Source: Henricia sp. BOLD:AAB3569
Lineage: Eukaryota > Echinodermata > Asteroidea > Spinulosida > Echinasteridae
NCBI GenBank assembly: GCA_037783545.1
Contig: JBBELK010000550.1
Span: 682,001-746,000 of the forward strand
Direction: 5' to 3'
Length of the DNA: 64,000 nt
This document shows, piece after piece, positions 1-9,599 of this stretch (its first letter is position 1; every line of letters begins with the position of its first letter). The notes under the pieces were generated by a model. The model did no database searches. It saw only the letters and a program-made list of their open reading frames with translations, and was not told the origin of the DNA. A program made the translations under genes and the position numbers.

Positions 1-251
1 TTTTTTATGGCTATCAAATCTCGCCTTCTCGGACAAAGCTGATGCAAATTGCTGAAGAGAATTTTCAGGCCTTGTTTCATGTTCTGAAAGTTTGGTTTAA
101 ATCCATTGGGAAAAGTTATTTACATGTAGTAGGAGAATTTCTTTCTTCTTTTTGACACGAAGGCCTATTACATGTAGTAGCCTTGGACGGGCGTTTATAC
201 ATAGTTCATGGCGTACAGGCGTACTGTATGCATGTATAGCTCTAGCTAGTT
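1..251. other. No gene recognised
   Basis: AT-rich sequence. Only short open frames are present, with no splice-site context and no family resemblance that I can see. Confidence 0.5.
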
Positions 252-599
252 TAGACTGGTTCCCGTCCACATATTCCACACAGGAGAATATAAGGACAGG
301 TAAAGGGCGCTTCATCTTGATCTGTAATTGGTCGTCTTTGCGCGTGCGCATTGTGTTTTTTATATCTAAAAATTGGCCAAGCCCTTTGCTTTAGGCAATG
401 TACTTTATTTACATAATTGGATATGTTCGACACGCATGGCCAAGTTACAAATGTCAATGCATAATCTGCCCACTTACTAAAAAAATAATAATAATAATAA
501 CCACGTGACGGGCAGAATTCTGCCCGTCATGGCTGCCCTTTACCGATCCCTATATTTTCGCAATAAGCGAACCAATCCATAGGGATCGGGAACCAATAT
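252..599 (+). repeat. Dispersed repeat copy 1 (partner at 57486-57789)
   Basis: This stretch and 57486-57789 match almost base for base, starting at TAGACTGGTTCCCGTCCAC and ending near GGGATCGGGAACCAAT. The two copies differ by point changes and by an ATAATAATA-containing insertion here at about 480-510. The leading motif (tagactggt, then a 'ccacatattcc' block) recurs, on both strands, near 40550, 45420, 49400, 60650, 61130, 62010 and 62590. It therefore looks like the end of a transposon family. No coding capacity is seen. Confidence 0.7.
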
Positions 600-1362
600 A
601 TAGCTAGGTCAATGTACGAACAATTACAGCATCGCGCGCGCGTGGTTACACACAAACAGCATGGCCTGATTTTGAATGAACTAGGCTATGTTATCGCATT
701 GGACCTTTTCCACGAAATTGTTTAATATGCAGTAGCCATGCCACAATCAACCAATGAAATAAGTGACCTATACAGGTCAACCGGCCTCTTTAGCATAATG
801 AGCTCCGCCTCCAAAGGTTACCTTCTCGCTAGTTACAAGGCGTTCAGACCGCTGCAGGTGATTTGCATAACTCGTCGCAACGTGAGGTCACTGTTTACGC
901 TGGAGTAGCGCGGCGCAAGAACAGCTAGCAGGCATTTTGTGGAGTCGGAACAACAGTAGGCCCTACGCCTTATACTATGTCAAGGCTATATGTAGTTCAG
1001 GTCAGTGAATGAAAACCTGCAGTTTTTTCCTCCTTGCTTGATCCTATATGCATAGTATAGTAACAATTTCAGCGGATTGTAAACTCCGTAAACTGGATGC
1101 AGAGATGATCGACTGGCTGTCGTTGAGAATAAACCATGAACGACATGAAAGCTTACTTACTCTTACATCAGATGCAGCATGAGATTTTTCAGAAGTGCCA
1201 ATCGGTTTATGTTTCTCCTGTTGGAAAAACAAAGCACCAGTAAGTATTTCCATCTGGATAAAATGCAGCTCCATCTGGAAAAAAAGAAATACAGCTTGCG
1301 CTCAAGCCTCAAAGAGCCTGAAAAAAAACGTGCATTTTTACATGTATTTTTTATGCGTAGGC
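600..1362. other. No gene recognised
   Basis: I see no repeat, exon or RNA signature here. A possible DNA-element remnant lies around 720-960, but I cannot place it. Confidence 0.4.
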
Positions 1363-1406
1363 TAGCTTAATCGTCAATTCCAAGCTTGGAATTGACGATT
1401 AAGCTA
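1363..1406. repeat. Perfect 44-bp palindrome
   Basis: The 22-base left arm from TAGCTTAATCGTCAA to AAG is followed directly by its exact reverse complement, centred on a HindIII-type AAGCTT. There is no spacer. It could be the inner junction of a fold-back element or a local inverted duplication; an assembly fold cannot be excluded. Confidence 0.9.
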
Positions 1407-1606
1407 AAAAGTCATAAAACTGCTGAAGTCTGTAAGCTTGAGGTGTTGACGGTATTCCTCCAGAGGTTTGGATCAATGGTGGTCCCTTGCTCTGCTCTAA
1501 ACTCCACGAAATCTTCGAAGGAAGCCGCGCAGGCACGTGCCTACGAAGGCACGGCGCCTGCCTGGAGGAGAAAGGAGCAAGAAGCTTGGACACTGTCGAT
1601 CTCGAA

Positions 1607-1905
1607 TTGTTCTTCTTCTTCTTTCGTATGATCCCCTACAGGGATCTGGTTACTGAAATTAGTCGTTGCCCTGTAGCCATCAAGAAGGTTCTTCAGCTTG
1701 GCCACGAAGTGCGAGAGAACGGGAGGAAATTCTCAGTTTTAGAGGTGGGAGGAAAGCCCCACACACCAAAGTGTACGGGGAAAACCCACGGAATCGGGCA
1801 GGGACTAAGAATCTGCAATCCACATACTGACCCGCACGGGATTCGAACTAGGACCACATTGGTAAAAGGCGAGGAAAGAACCGCTACGCCAACCTGATTA
1901 CCCTC
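1607..1905 (-). mobile_element. tRNA-derived SINE, family B, copy 1
   Basis: Read on the minus strand it begins with a tRNA-like head: box A TGGCGTAGCGGTTC, then box B AGTTCGAATCC. A body follows that contains GTGTGTGGGG and 'cactTCGTGGCC', and it ends GGGATCATACGAAAG followed by a GAA-type simple repeat. The same body and tail are found at 48641-48835 (plus strand, 5'-truncated) and 61436-61665 (minus strand, with head). This is a dispersed retroposon, not a tRNA gene, because the tRNA cloverleaf is degenerate. Confidence 0.8.
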
Positions 1906-2084
1906 GAATTGTTCTCATCAACCACCAGTGTGCTTGCGCAACAACATTAATACCAAACTTGACTGTTCCCATCAGGAGATAAAAGAACGACTATCAACAT
2001 CTAGGAAATGTAGTTCAGAAAATGGCTAAACAGGAAAAGTAGACTCCCTTCACTTAAGGTACGATTGCTGAGGTCAACAGCCTT

Positions 2085-2475
2085 TGCCATGAAATAAGTG
2101 GACAAGAAGAGATTGGATTCCTTTGAGCAGAATCCTGAGGATGCCATGGACTGAGAAGAAAACAAATATGTGGGTATTAAAAGGACTTGGAATGCAGAAG
2201 ACTATAACTAAGGGCGGATATTGTGGCCGGAAAATGTAATACTTTGGCGATGTAACCAGACCCACTGCCTCCAGAAAAGAATAATCAAAGGAATGGTTGA
2301 CGGGAAGCTCAAGAGAGGAAGACCTGCAGCAAGCTGGCTTGATTACTTGATGACATCAAGACAGGCACTAGCATCACACAGCTAGGTCACTAGAACTGGC
2401 ACTAACCGAATTCGATAGAATTTTCTCGTACGAACTACACCTGCCTATCTGCGAGCAATGTGACCACAGAGAGAG
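2085..2475 (+). pseudogene. LINE reverse-transcriptase C-terminal remnant
   Basis: In shifting plus-strand frames the text reads KKRLDSFEQNPEDAMD, then NQTHCLQKRIIKGMVDGK, then LKRGRPAASWLD. This is the usual C-terminal tail of non-LTR endonuclease/reverse-transcriptase polyproteins, where a 'PHCLQKRIIxGMVxGKRxRGRP' type motif follows the RT domain. Frameshifts and stops break it, and nothing upstream restores the RT core. It is a dead 5'-truncated copy. Confidence 0.7.
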
Positions 2476-2920
2476 ATTACACCGAAACCGTCAAAGGGTG
2501 GTGTTAGTGGGGAAAAAGGTAAAATCATTACCCCTGTTTATTAGGATGACACAAATTATGGTGTGCAGCATATCCCACAACAGTTCGGGGCTGCGTTCCA
2601 AACACGCGAACGGTTCGTTAACGTTGGCGCCAACGTTTGCTAAATGTGGAATGGACTGTTTGCCAATTGAAAATACATTGTCAAGATGGCGGCGCCCACA
2701 GTCACAGCCGTCGTACCGACGTTGTAATGTGGCTCTCCGCTGCTTACATAATTTTTAAAGAAATGTGACACGTCGCTATTGATTGTTTATCGCCCACGAT
2801 AAGGGAGAAATCCACTCTTTAACCGACTCTTGAAAGATTTGCAAACCGGTTTCTGAATTAACCGTAAATTTCCATCCCTAGTATACAATACGGCATGCAT
2901 TTTTCTAAACGTATATTTAC

Positions 2921-3118
2921 CTTCGGTGCCCTGGCTGACACTTTAACCTCTTTTCCATTCCTATTTCCAGTTGAGTCACCACTCATCTGGTAGACAATGC
3001 CATCGCATCCTGGCAGAGCACTAGGAGTCACCCCTTGTTCCAATATTTTCCGCCTCAACTGGAAGGTCTCGGAAGCTGATTCATAGTTACAAATTGTCTT
3101 CTTTTGAATCGTACGTGC
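2921..3118 (-). CDS. Putative 3' coding exon of the ZU5/UPA gene
   Basis: On the minus strand, acceptor ATTGCATTTTCAG precedes GCACGTACG, and CCGAAG is followed by donor GTAAAT. The exon is 198 nt, 66 codons, phase 0 at both ends, so it fits the preceding exon (5168-5317), which ends in phase 0 on LQ. It starts ARTIQKKTIC and ends KVSARAPK. By position it would cover the end of the UPA region. If the donor is not used, translation runs on for 21 codons to a stop at 2858, so this could also be the terminal exon. The Death domain that follows UPA in UNC5 relatives is not seen. Confidence 0.6.
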
Positions 3119-3288
3119 CTGAAAATGCAATCAAGAGGCGAACGAAATGACTACACCACATACATGTACACCTTGGGTCTTTCTATGTATATACTAGTAA
3201 AAAAAACGCAACTTTTGAAAAACAGTTGATTTCAGTACAAGGACGAAATCATTGGGTTTTTTCATTGCGCAATTGTTACATTTGATCT

Positions 3289-3798
3289 ACAGGATTTTCA
3301 GCAACAATGGGAATTGTTCCGGTTGAGTGAATATCATGAAAAGGTTACACCTCAGTTTCCACCGACCAAGCTAAACAGAGTTACTAACAGATATCAAAAT
3401 TTCATTTCCACTCTTTTGTCTGACTTGATGACTTACAGAAAAGCCAGTTTATTCCGTGAGCAGAGCGCTGCCGTGCTCTTGGCATGCTGGGTGCTGGCAT
3501 GCGACCCAGTGATGTTGCCAGTGCTTTAAATGTGCACAGTTACACAGGATTTTCAGCAACAATGGGAATTGTTCCGGTTGAGTGAATATCATGAAAAGGT
3601 TACACCTCAGTTTCCACCGACCAAGCTAAACAGAGTTACTAACAGATATCAAAATTTCATTTCCACTCTTTTGTCTGACTTGATGACTTACAGAAAAGCC
3701 AGTTTATTCCGTGAGCAGAGCGCTGCCGTGCTCTTGGCATGCTGGGTGCTGGCATGCGACCCAGTGATGTTGCCAGTGCTTTAAATGTGCACAGTTAC
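3289..3798 (+). repeat. 255-bp tandem duplication
   Basis: Positions 3289-3543 and 3544-3798 are essentially identical, beginning ACAGGATTTTCAGC and ending AATGTGCACAGTTAC. The unit carries the N-terminal helix-turn-helix part of the Tc1-type transposase (GMRPSDVASALNV), so the duplication arose inside that transposon copy. Confidence 0.9.
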
Positions 3799-4590
3799 AC
3801 TATTGGTCGTCTTATGGACAGACTAAAGCGAATGTATCGGACTGCAGAAGGAGTGGCCGACCTAGGGTGACAGCGCCTCACCAGGATCACCATGGTGCTC
3901 CTCGACCCTGTGGGAACGCTATATCGTGATGCCGTACAGACTGCACGGGAGACACGAGGCAGAAACAACAGCATAACCAAACAGTCTGCAACAGACTCCG
4001 CAACAGTGGGTCTTCGTAGTCAGCGTCCCTATATAGGGCACCACAGTTGACCCAAGAGCGAAGGCAGCGTTGCTATCAGTGGTGCAATGACCACCGCCGA
4101 TGGACACAGTTAATGTGGAGTCAAGTGCTATTCACTGACAAATCACGATTCCGCCTCTCTAGACGACGTGGTCAACGTTGGGCAGACCGTAATGTGGTAT
4201 AGAGCTGGACAGATGGGGTGGTCCAAGTGTTATGGTATGGGCGGGTATCAATGCCAACAGTCGCGCAGATCTGGTCGCCCTTGATGGCAACCTCAACGGG
4301 CAGAGGTACCGCGATGCATGAAATTCTGGAAGCAGTTGCAGTGCCCTTTCTTAACTAGCACTCTAACACCCGTCTTCTGCAACAAGACATAGCCCGCCCT
4401 TATGTCACTAGAATTGGGACCGAGTACCTTCGGCGACAAAATGTCATCACTATCCCATGACCTGCCTTTAGCCCAGATCTTAACCCAATTGAGCTTGCCT
4501 GGGACGAACTTCAGCGCCGAATCCATTCCATGCCTGTTCCACCCGTCAATGTTCAGCAGCTGGTTCAGTATGTTTAGTATCTGAAGCTCA
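3290..4590 (+). pseudogene. Decayed Tc1/mariner transposase
   Basis: Plus-strand frames give, in order, MRPSDVASALNV and TIGRLMDRLKRMYR (N-terminal DNA-binding region), SGRPRVTAPHQDH, then QERRQRCYQWCNDHRRWT, QLMWSQVLFTDKSRFRLS (the first catalytic Asp block, FTDESR type), LVALDGNLNGQRYRDA and, near 4470-4500, 'FSPDLNPIELAWDEL' (the block holding the last catalytic acid). This order and wording are those of Tc1-like transposases. Several in-frame stops and frame changes, plus the 255-bp duplication at the N-terminus, make it inactive. It lies in the intron between the two most 3' exons of the ZU5/UPA gene, on the opposite strand. Confidence 0.85.
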
Positions 4591-4599
4591 CATACTGCT

Positions 4600-5160
4600 T
4601 TTATGCATGCCAACGGCATACACACTGTCCCATTTTAAAAGTTGTAGCATATCCAATTCGCCAGACCAGCAGAAACAATCTTGGTTCTCTGAATCTGTGA
4701 ATTCCAGCCCATTATTTGGAAATAAACTTGGGGGCTTTTACTAGCCATAGCCACGTTATAAGCTTGGACATCAAGGCTGTCCAACAAATTATTTTTTAGG
4801 GGGCATTCCTCATTTGGGGGATATTGTTTATAGCAGGCCACATGTTCCAAGTATGGGATACCAATACTTGACCTACGATTTGGTGATCAAATATCACATC
4901 AATCATTACGAGGACCGATGTGTAAAAAGACCGCGTGGAGCTTGCATGTTCCGCATGCATGGGTCCGCCATGTAGGGCCATTTGCTCCAAATCCAAGACT
5001 ACGGTTTGGCAAAATGTTGTTCGTATGCGAACAATGTACCCTCTGGTGTTCTCCACAAAAATGTTAAAATGTTAAAATCTGATCCTTAGTCAGTGAATGG
5101 TAGCTGCACACATACCTGATCGTTCTATGGAAGCACTCGTACGTAAAAGCTTGCTACATA
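4600..5160 (-). other. Intron with unexplained overlapping open frames
   Basis: Two minus-strand open stretches (4796-5056 and 4635-4850) overlap in different frames. Neither has a clear acceptor and donor pair nor a family I recognise. They may be a decayed transposon or chance. Confidence 0.3.
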
Positions 5161-5167
5161 TACTTGC

Positions 5168-5317
5168 CTGAAGAGTGAATTCTTCAATTTGCCAGCTTCT
5201 TCCGATGTTATCAATCCGTACCAGAATGTCACCCTGGTCGTATTGAACACGTAATTGCCTGTACACGTCCAAAGCGCTACCACCTATCTTGAAGTCGTTT
5301 TCCACGTCCACAACCCT
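5168..5317 (-). CDS. UPA-domain exon of the ZU5/UPA gene
   Basis: Acceptor GTAATTAACAG precedes AGGGTTGTGG. The exon is 150 nt, 50 codons, phase 0 on both sides, and reads RVVDVENDFKIGGSALDVYR, QLRVQYDQGDILVRIDNIGR, SWQIEEFTLQ. It continues the UPA domain begun in exon 7361-8053; the UNC5 UPA domain has a comparable 'QGGQLLEEP...F.GN..SL..' stretch at this point. The donor is CAG followed by GCAAGT, a GC-type donor with an otherwise ideal consensus. Both neighbours are in phase. Confidence 0.75.
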
Positions 5318-5358
5318 CTGTTAATTACGCAAAAAAACAATTAAAATGAAAAACCTGC

Positions 5359-6207
5359 AGCCGATTTCACGAAACTTTACGCAATTGCGCAAGACCACTT
5401 ACGCCATATTTTATTGCGCAACTTGCGCAATAAGTTGCGGCGCGTTTCACGAAAGATGCGCCACATTTGGATATGGCGCAACTCGCCGACTTACGCCATA
5501 AAATGTGGCGTAACTTGCGCAATGGTTTTTAGTGGCGTAAGTTGGAAAAATGTGTCGTAGGACAGTGAAAAGTGGCGATAATGCAGCTAGCTACACGTGC
5601 TTATTTCGCATCGTCAACGAACTGAACCCCAGCCTTCCGTTAGTAGAAAACGGCCTTTATCAGTAAAATATACGACGCATGATGACCGAGCGACGGCAGC
5701 CATGATAACCGTGCAAAATTTGTGAAAAACACGACGTATGTCTATTTTATCAAGCGCAAACATCAACTAGTCGTTGATAAACTAGAAATTAGCCCCGTCC
5801 TAGAAGTTGCAAGTGAAAATATGAACGTTGTGCAGCTAAGGAGAGTTTCGTGAAATCGATCTTGGGTTTATTGCGCAGTTACGCCATAAAGTTATGGCGC
5901 AAGTCTTATGCACCTATCAATTGTCTCCCCCCCCCCCCCCCCGGGCTACCCCACCTGGGGATTGTCACTTTTTGCGTGACAATTTTATTTCAATGGGTCA
6001 AAATTCCCACCCTGGGCCACGAAAAATGTGACCAAACCCCCACCTAAGCGGTGGGGTTGCGCTGGATGGGGGAGGGGGGGGGGGGGGTGGGGGGGGGGGG
6101 GGGGGGGGGGTGGGGGGGGGGGGGGGGGGGGTGGGGGGGGGGGGTGGAACATTTGATAGGTGCATTACGCCATGGCGCAAGTTGCGCAATGTTTCGTGAA
6201 ATCGGCT
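5359..6207. mobile_element. Fold-back/MITE composite with AGCCGATTTCACGAAAC ends
   Basis: The left end AGCCGATTTCACGAAAC faces its inverted copy at the right end (GTTTCGTGAAATCGGCT, ending 6207). The subterminal parts are made of inverted 'ttgcgcaa' and 'ttacgccat' blocks. A further end-like copy at 5846-5910 (TTTCGTGAAATCG, then TTGCGCAGTTACGCC) suggests one element nested in another. The middle holds a C run (about 5926-5942) and the long G tract. No coding capacity. It sits in an intron. Confidence 0.7.
6060..6151 (+). repeat. Near-pure G tract
   Basis: About 90 bases are almost entirely G with single T or A interruptions. Many G runs of four or more make it a strong G-quadruplex candidate, with a matching C run at 5926-5942. 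The glycine-rich and proline-rich open frames over it are low-complexity artefacts. Length is probably unreliable in any assembly. Confidence 0.85.
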
Positions 6208-6384
6208 GCTGGACCTTGTTTTCACCACCACAAACCTGTTTCCGACCTAACTGGGGATTCGACCAGTGATCAGCTTTGGTTGTCAGCAACCGAAGTCGTT
6301 CTTTGGTCGGACCAGTAATTACGTGAGAAACACGTTAAGGTTATGTTCGCGAAAACAGACCCCGTACACGTTTGTGCACCGCAA

Positions 6385-6542
6385 TAGAGTACCCAGGTGA
6401 AAATGTCACCTTCTGTGTTTTGCCAAGGGTAATGGGACTACACTAAAACCTGTGAAGCAGTTCAGCAATGAACGTTTTGGATAATCAGTGAATGTTTAGA
6501 GCCAGTCACCCTGGCAAATGGTGTGGCGCACTAGTAGTCTAT
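6385..6542. mobile_element. TAGACTACT-type MITE, diverged copy
   Basis: The left end TAGAGTACCCAGGTG and right end CACTAGTAGTCTA are imperfect inverted repeats. The body contains ACTACACTAAAACCTGTGAA and 'GAATGTTTAGAGCCA', which match the better copy at 53937-54093 (ACTAAAACCAGTGAACTG, GAATGTTTAGACCCA). Confidence 0.65.
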
Positions 6543-6935
6543 TTGGAGCTTATTCATTGCTATGATATATATGTCACATACATAAATGGCAGAAAGTCGT
6601 GTGTATGGTAATTGGACACTGCCTAGTAACTTGGACAAGTCCATGGAAATGTTGGGCCTTTAATTCAGTTCTTGAATTGGTAAGACGCTTATCAATATGC
6701 AATATTAGTATATCTAGCAGTGACGTCGCTCAACAGTGAAAAAGTAAGATTTAATGTTAGAAAACAAATGTGTAAACTGCGTACTTAGGGAAATTAGTGT
6801 GCCCCATTCAAACTGTTAAGACACATATGGCGTAAAATGTGTAAGCATAAAATGGTGAAGACCTAACGGCGTGGGGTCCGGTGCCAGTGGATTATAGATG
6901 CTCCGTAGTGCGATCTCAGGCAAAAATATAGGATA

Positions 6936-7173
6936 GGGGTCTTTCTATAAATTAGGGGTCCAAAAGTGTGACATTTGGTGTCCCCCGTTACACCTGATAT
7001 GTGTTATTTTTCGTACAAAAATCATTAAAATGGCTTTTAAACCATTTTGTATGAATTGTACTTTATGTCCATTGAGATGGAAAGTATTTAAATAATGTGT
7101 CCCGAGTTTACAAAAACGATGTAAAATGTAACGGGGACACCAACATTGGACCCCTAATTTATAGAAAGACCCA
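6936..7173. mobile_element. MITE with TA target duplication and about 50-bp TIRs
   Basis: The terminal inverted repeats read GGGTCTTTCTATAAATTAGG, then GGTCCAA and GTGTCCCCGTTACA. Target TA is at 6934-6935 and 7174-7175. The homologous intron sequence at about 30300-30320 reads ATAGGATAGGCTACATC without the element, so the empty site is visible in the same window. A TA duplication suggests a Tc1/mariner-mobilised element. Confidence 0.8.
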
Positions 7174-7360
7174 TAGGCTACATCTAACCAAAATGTGACG
7201 TCATTGTATGTATTGTGTGTTAAGTCTATTTAACCACTTTAACCAGCCAAAAGTGTGATGTCATATGAGGCAGATACCCCACAGGTTGCGACAGTTATCG
7301 ATAATTAAACAAAAAAACGGTATTTTGTTTTTTTAAAGAACAGGGATGGAGGGCACCTAC

Positions 7361-8053
7361 GCCTCCCACCCACAGGATCTGCCCCTGTTTCTTATTCACC
7401 TCCTTATAAGCCACTGGGTTGTCATCGCAGATATGAATCCGAAATGGATACACGTCATCAGATTCCTCGCAACAGCTTCCAAAGGCGCTCACCCTCACCA
7501 TCTTACAGCTTGCTGCAGATGGTGTACCATTCATTGCAAAGCCGGTGAAATGCTTCACCAGGAGAATAACCTTTTGGTTCTTCACAGACACCATGACACC
7601 ATCATCTTTATCAGAAAGAACAGACCAATCTTTGCCAGCGAGATCATCGCCGGGACATGTTTTTGCTCGGAACTCCCAGAGTGTTTTGTCATCGGCATGG
7701 TGGGGAAATGAAAGCACCACACTGTCTAAGAAGTGGAGACCGGATGGACCGCACTCGATCACGGGCGACAGAGGAACATCATCTGAACTGACTTGATCTG
7801 TACGTTGGGCATTTGTATTGACATAGATGTACACCATTTCCGGACGTCCTTTCGGTAAGGCACCTCGTGGGATGTACAGATGAACCTGATATTTCGGCAA
7901 TGTAAGGCTTCCGCCTTCCTCGCCTACGTGCGCAATACATACGTATGGAAGCTGTATTATACTTTCACTGCGCTGCTTGTCATCAAAATCTTCTATCACA
8001 CGATTGTACTCGTCAAGTATCACTTGGAGATGACCTTTTCTCTGCATGTCATC
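7361..8053 (-). CDS. ZU5 and UPA-start exon (UNC5C-like/ankyrin-type receptor or adaptor)
   Basis: Acceptor TTTTCTTCCTCTCGTTTAAG precedes GATGACATGCAG. The exon has 231 codons, phase 0 to 0. Residues 1-30 (DDMQRKGHLQVILDEYNRV...) look helical. The ZU5 domain follows, with GGSLTLPKYQVHLYIPRGAL, an aromatic-rich middle (PLSPVIECGPSGLHFLDSVV) and KHFTGFAMNG at its end. The UPA domain starts at YPFRIHICDDNPVAYKEV and continues in the next exon. The donor used here is GGAGGC followed by GTAGGT, giving phase 0 to match RVVDVEN at 5317. ZU5-UPA modules occur in UNC5 netrin receptors, UNC5C-like proteins, ankyrins and PIDD, usually before a Death domain, and mediate protein contacts in signalling or membrane-skeleton complexes. 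No transmembrane segment is visible in the exons found, so an intracellular UNC5C-like adaptor is more likely than a receptor; this is an inference. Confidence 0.9.
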
Positions 8054-8204
8054 CTTAAACGAGAGGAAGAAAACTCAATAAGCCTTCGAGACAGGGTAAT
8101 CTTTAACCTATGCTTTATATTGCATCATAACATTTAAACAGCTTGTCGTTTATTTGATGTTTTTATCTCGCTTAAATGAAGTTTGATTATCCCCACTTAG
8201 ATAT

Positions 8205-8455
8205 GTTAGTAGCAAGGGAGTATATGTTACTTAAATACGGGCGTGCTCTCACAACATAAACGAGGCTGTACTGCTCCTAAGAAGGGATATAACTCCGAAC
8301 CGTGTGAGTGATCTTCCTTTGCAACTTTTTCTAGACTTTTAACACTTTGGATGTACGTGTATGCTTTTATGCTTTTCAATGGGAAATGGGTCGTATCTTA
8401 ACCTGGTTCATATAGAAAAGTCTACATATAACTAAAATGTGACGTCATTATGCCT
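8205..8455 (-). repeat. Exon-less partial copy of the intron unit
   Basis: The stretch from 'gtagcaagggagtatatg' to AAAATGTGACGTCATTATGC repeats the sequence at 8500-8745 with moderate divergence ('GAAGGGATATAACTCCGAACC' type text appears in both). It carries no beta exon. It shows that duplication of this intron region began before the young array. Confidence 0.7.
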
Positions 8456-8800
8456 TAGTATTTGTTGCAATTAAATGGCCGTAGCCCTGGGACTAATATT
8501 TTAGTAGCAAAGTATGTTACTTAATTATGGGTATGCTCTCACAACATAGACAAGGCTGTACCGCTTCTAAGAAGGGGATATAACTCAGAACCGTGTCCGT
8601 AATCTTTCTTTGCAACTTTTACTAGACTAGTTTACACTTTGGATACATGTACGTGTATGCTTTTAGGTTTTCAAATGGATCGTATTTCAACCTGACTCAT
8701 ATAGAGAAGTCTACATCCAACTAAAGTGTGACGTAATTATGCTTTATGTATTGCATGTGAAACAAAACTCAACTGATACCACTATGTTAAATCCCCCTAC

Positions 8801-8865
8801 CTTTGATTGCAACCCGCTGTCCGGCGCCGATGGTTTTTCAACTGTTGGGCTCAGTGTTGATTTCT
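8801..8865 (-). CDS. Beta exon, cassette nearest the ZU5 exon
   Basis: Acceptor ATGCTTCGATTTCTCAG precedes AG AAA TCA, and AAG is followed by donor GTAGGG. The exon is 65 nt, entering in phase 1 and leaving in phase 0. It reads KSTLSPTVEKPSAPDSGLQSK when split after SAP (about 21 residues). It joins in frame to GAT GAC ATG of the ZU5 exon. There is no SINE in front of this copy, so it shows the ancestral acceptor context. Confidence 0.7.
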
Positions 8866-9500
8866 CTGAGAAATCGAAGCATATCAAATATTCACATACT
8901 ACTATATTTCTGAAATTGTTGCTTCTTTGGAAGCTTGTTACACTTGGTGTCTCCTGAGAAAAGACAGCGTGGATGAAAAAGTATAGACTTACTAAGTCTA
9001 ATATTTCTAAGATTGGGATTGTTGCGTTTTGGTGTTTTTACCTAGCGATGTTCAATACTACATTGTTTTGCAGAAGTCTACAGCCCACAATTTTCTAAAT
9101 ACCCCACATACTTCTCAATTAATTTATAATATGTTGCTGCAGATGACCTACAGTGAACCGGGTCAAAGCAAGTTTACGTTGTCTTGTACCCACCTCCCGT
9201 CGTGGACGTCCCATTGTTCCTCTTTTGTTTGGACTTAGTTCTTTTGGCGACTGCTCTAGTTTGTTTTCTACACTATTCCAAATCGCGGAAGTCCTTGGCA
9301 ATCGCGGACTCTATTGTTAAACGTCCCCCATGTTGAATACAGAAACCCGCACGTCCACACTTACGTAACTCAAGAGGTATCTAGCGTCAACGCACTCTTT
9401 TTATAACATGTTTAATAAAAAAAAACCAACAACCCAACAAACAAAACACCGGAGCAGCTTGCCCCAATTCACGTGATCCTGGTTGAAATGTTGGACATAC

Positions 9501-9579
9501 CAAGTGTATGTTTTATTTCAAGAAGCTCCTTTAGCATACTATCAAGGAACCGTTCCACGTCCAACGTCGTTTCTATGAC
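9501..9579 (-). CDS. Alpha exon, cassette nearest the ZU5 exon
   Basis: Acceptor TTCTTATTTTACTCAG precedes GTC ATA. The donor after ACA CTT G is GTATGT. The exon is 79 nt, phase 0 to 1, reading VIETTLDVERFLDSML then KELLEIKHTL. It is longer and more helix-like than the young array copies, whose alpha is 49 nt. It resembles the older alpha exons at 43321-43390 and 36613-36715 (hydrophobic heptad-like spacing, 'LKKL.EI' ending). Confidence 0.7.
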
Positions 9580-9599
9580 CTGAGTAAAATAAGAATATC

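Noticed and set aside
4635..5056. Two minus-strand frames as a further exon of the ZU5/UPA gene
   Set aside because: The exons on either side (5168-5317 and 2921-3118) already join in phase, and these frames lack convincing splice sites and recognisable domains.
5998..6289. Proline- or glycine-rich proteins over the G tract
   Set aside because: Low-complexity artefacts on both strands.
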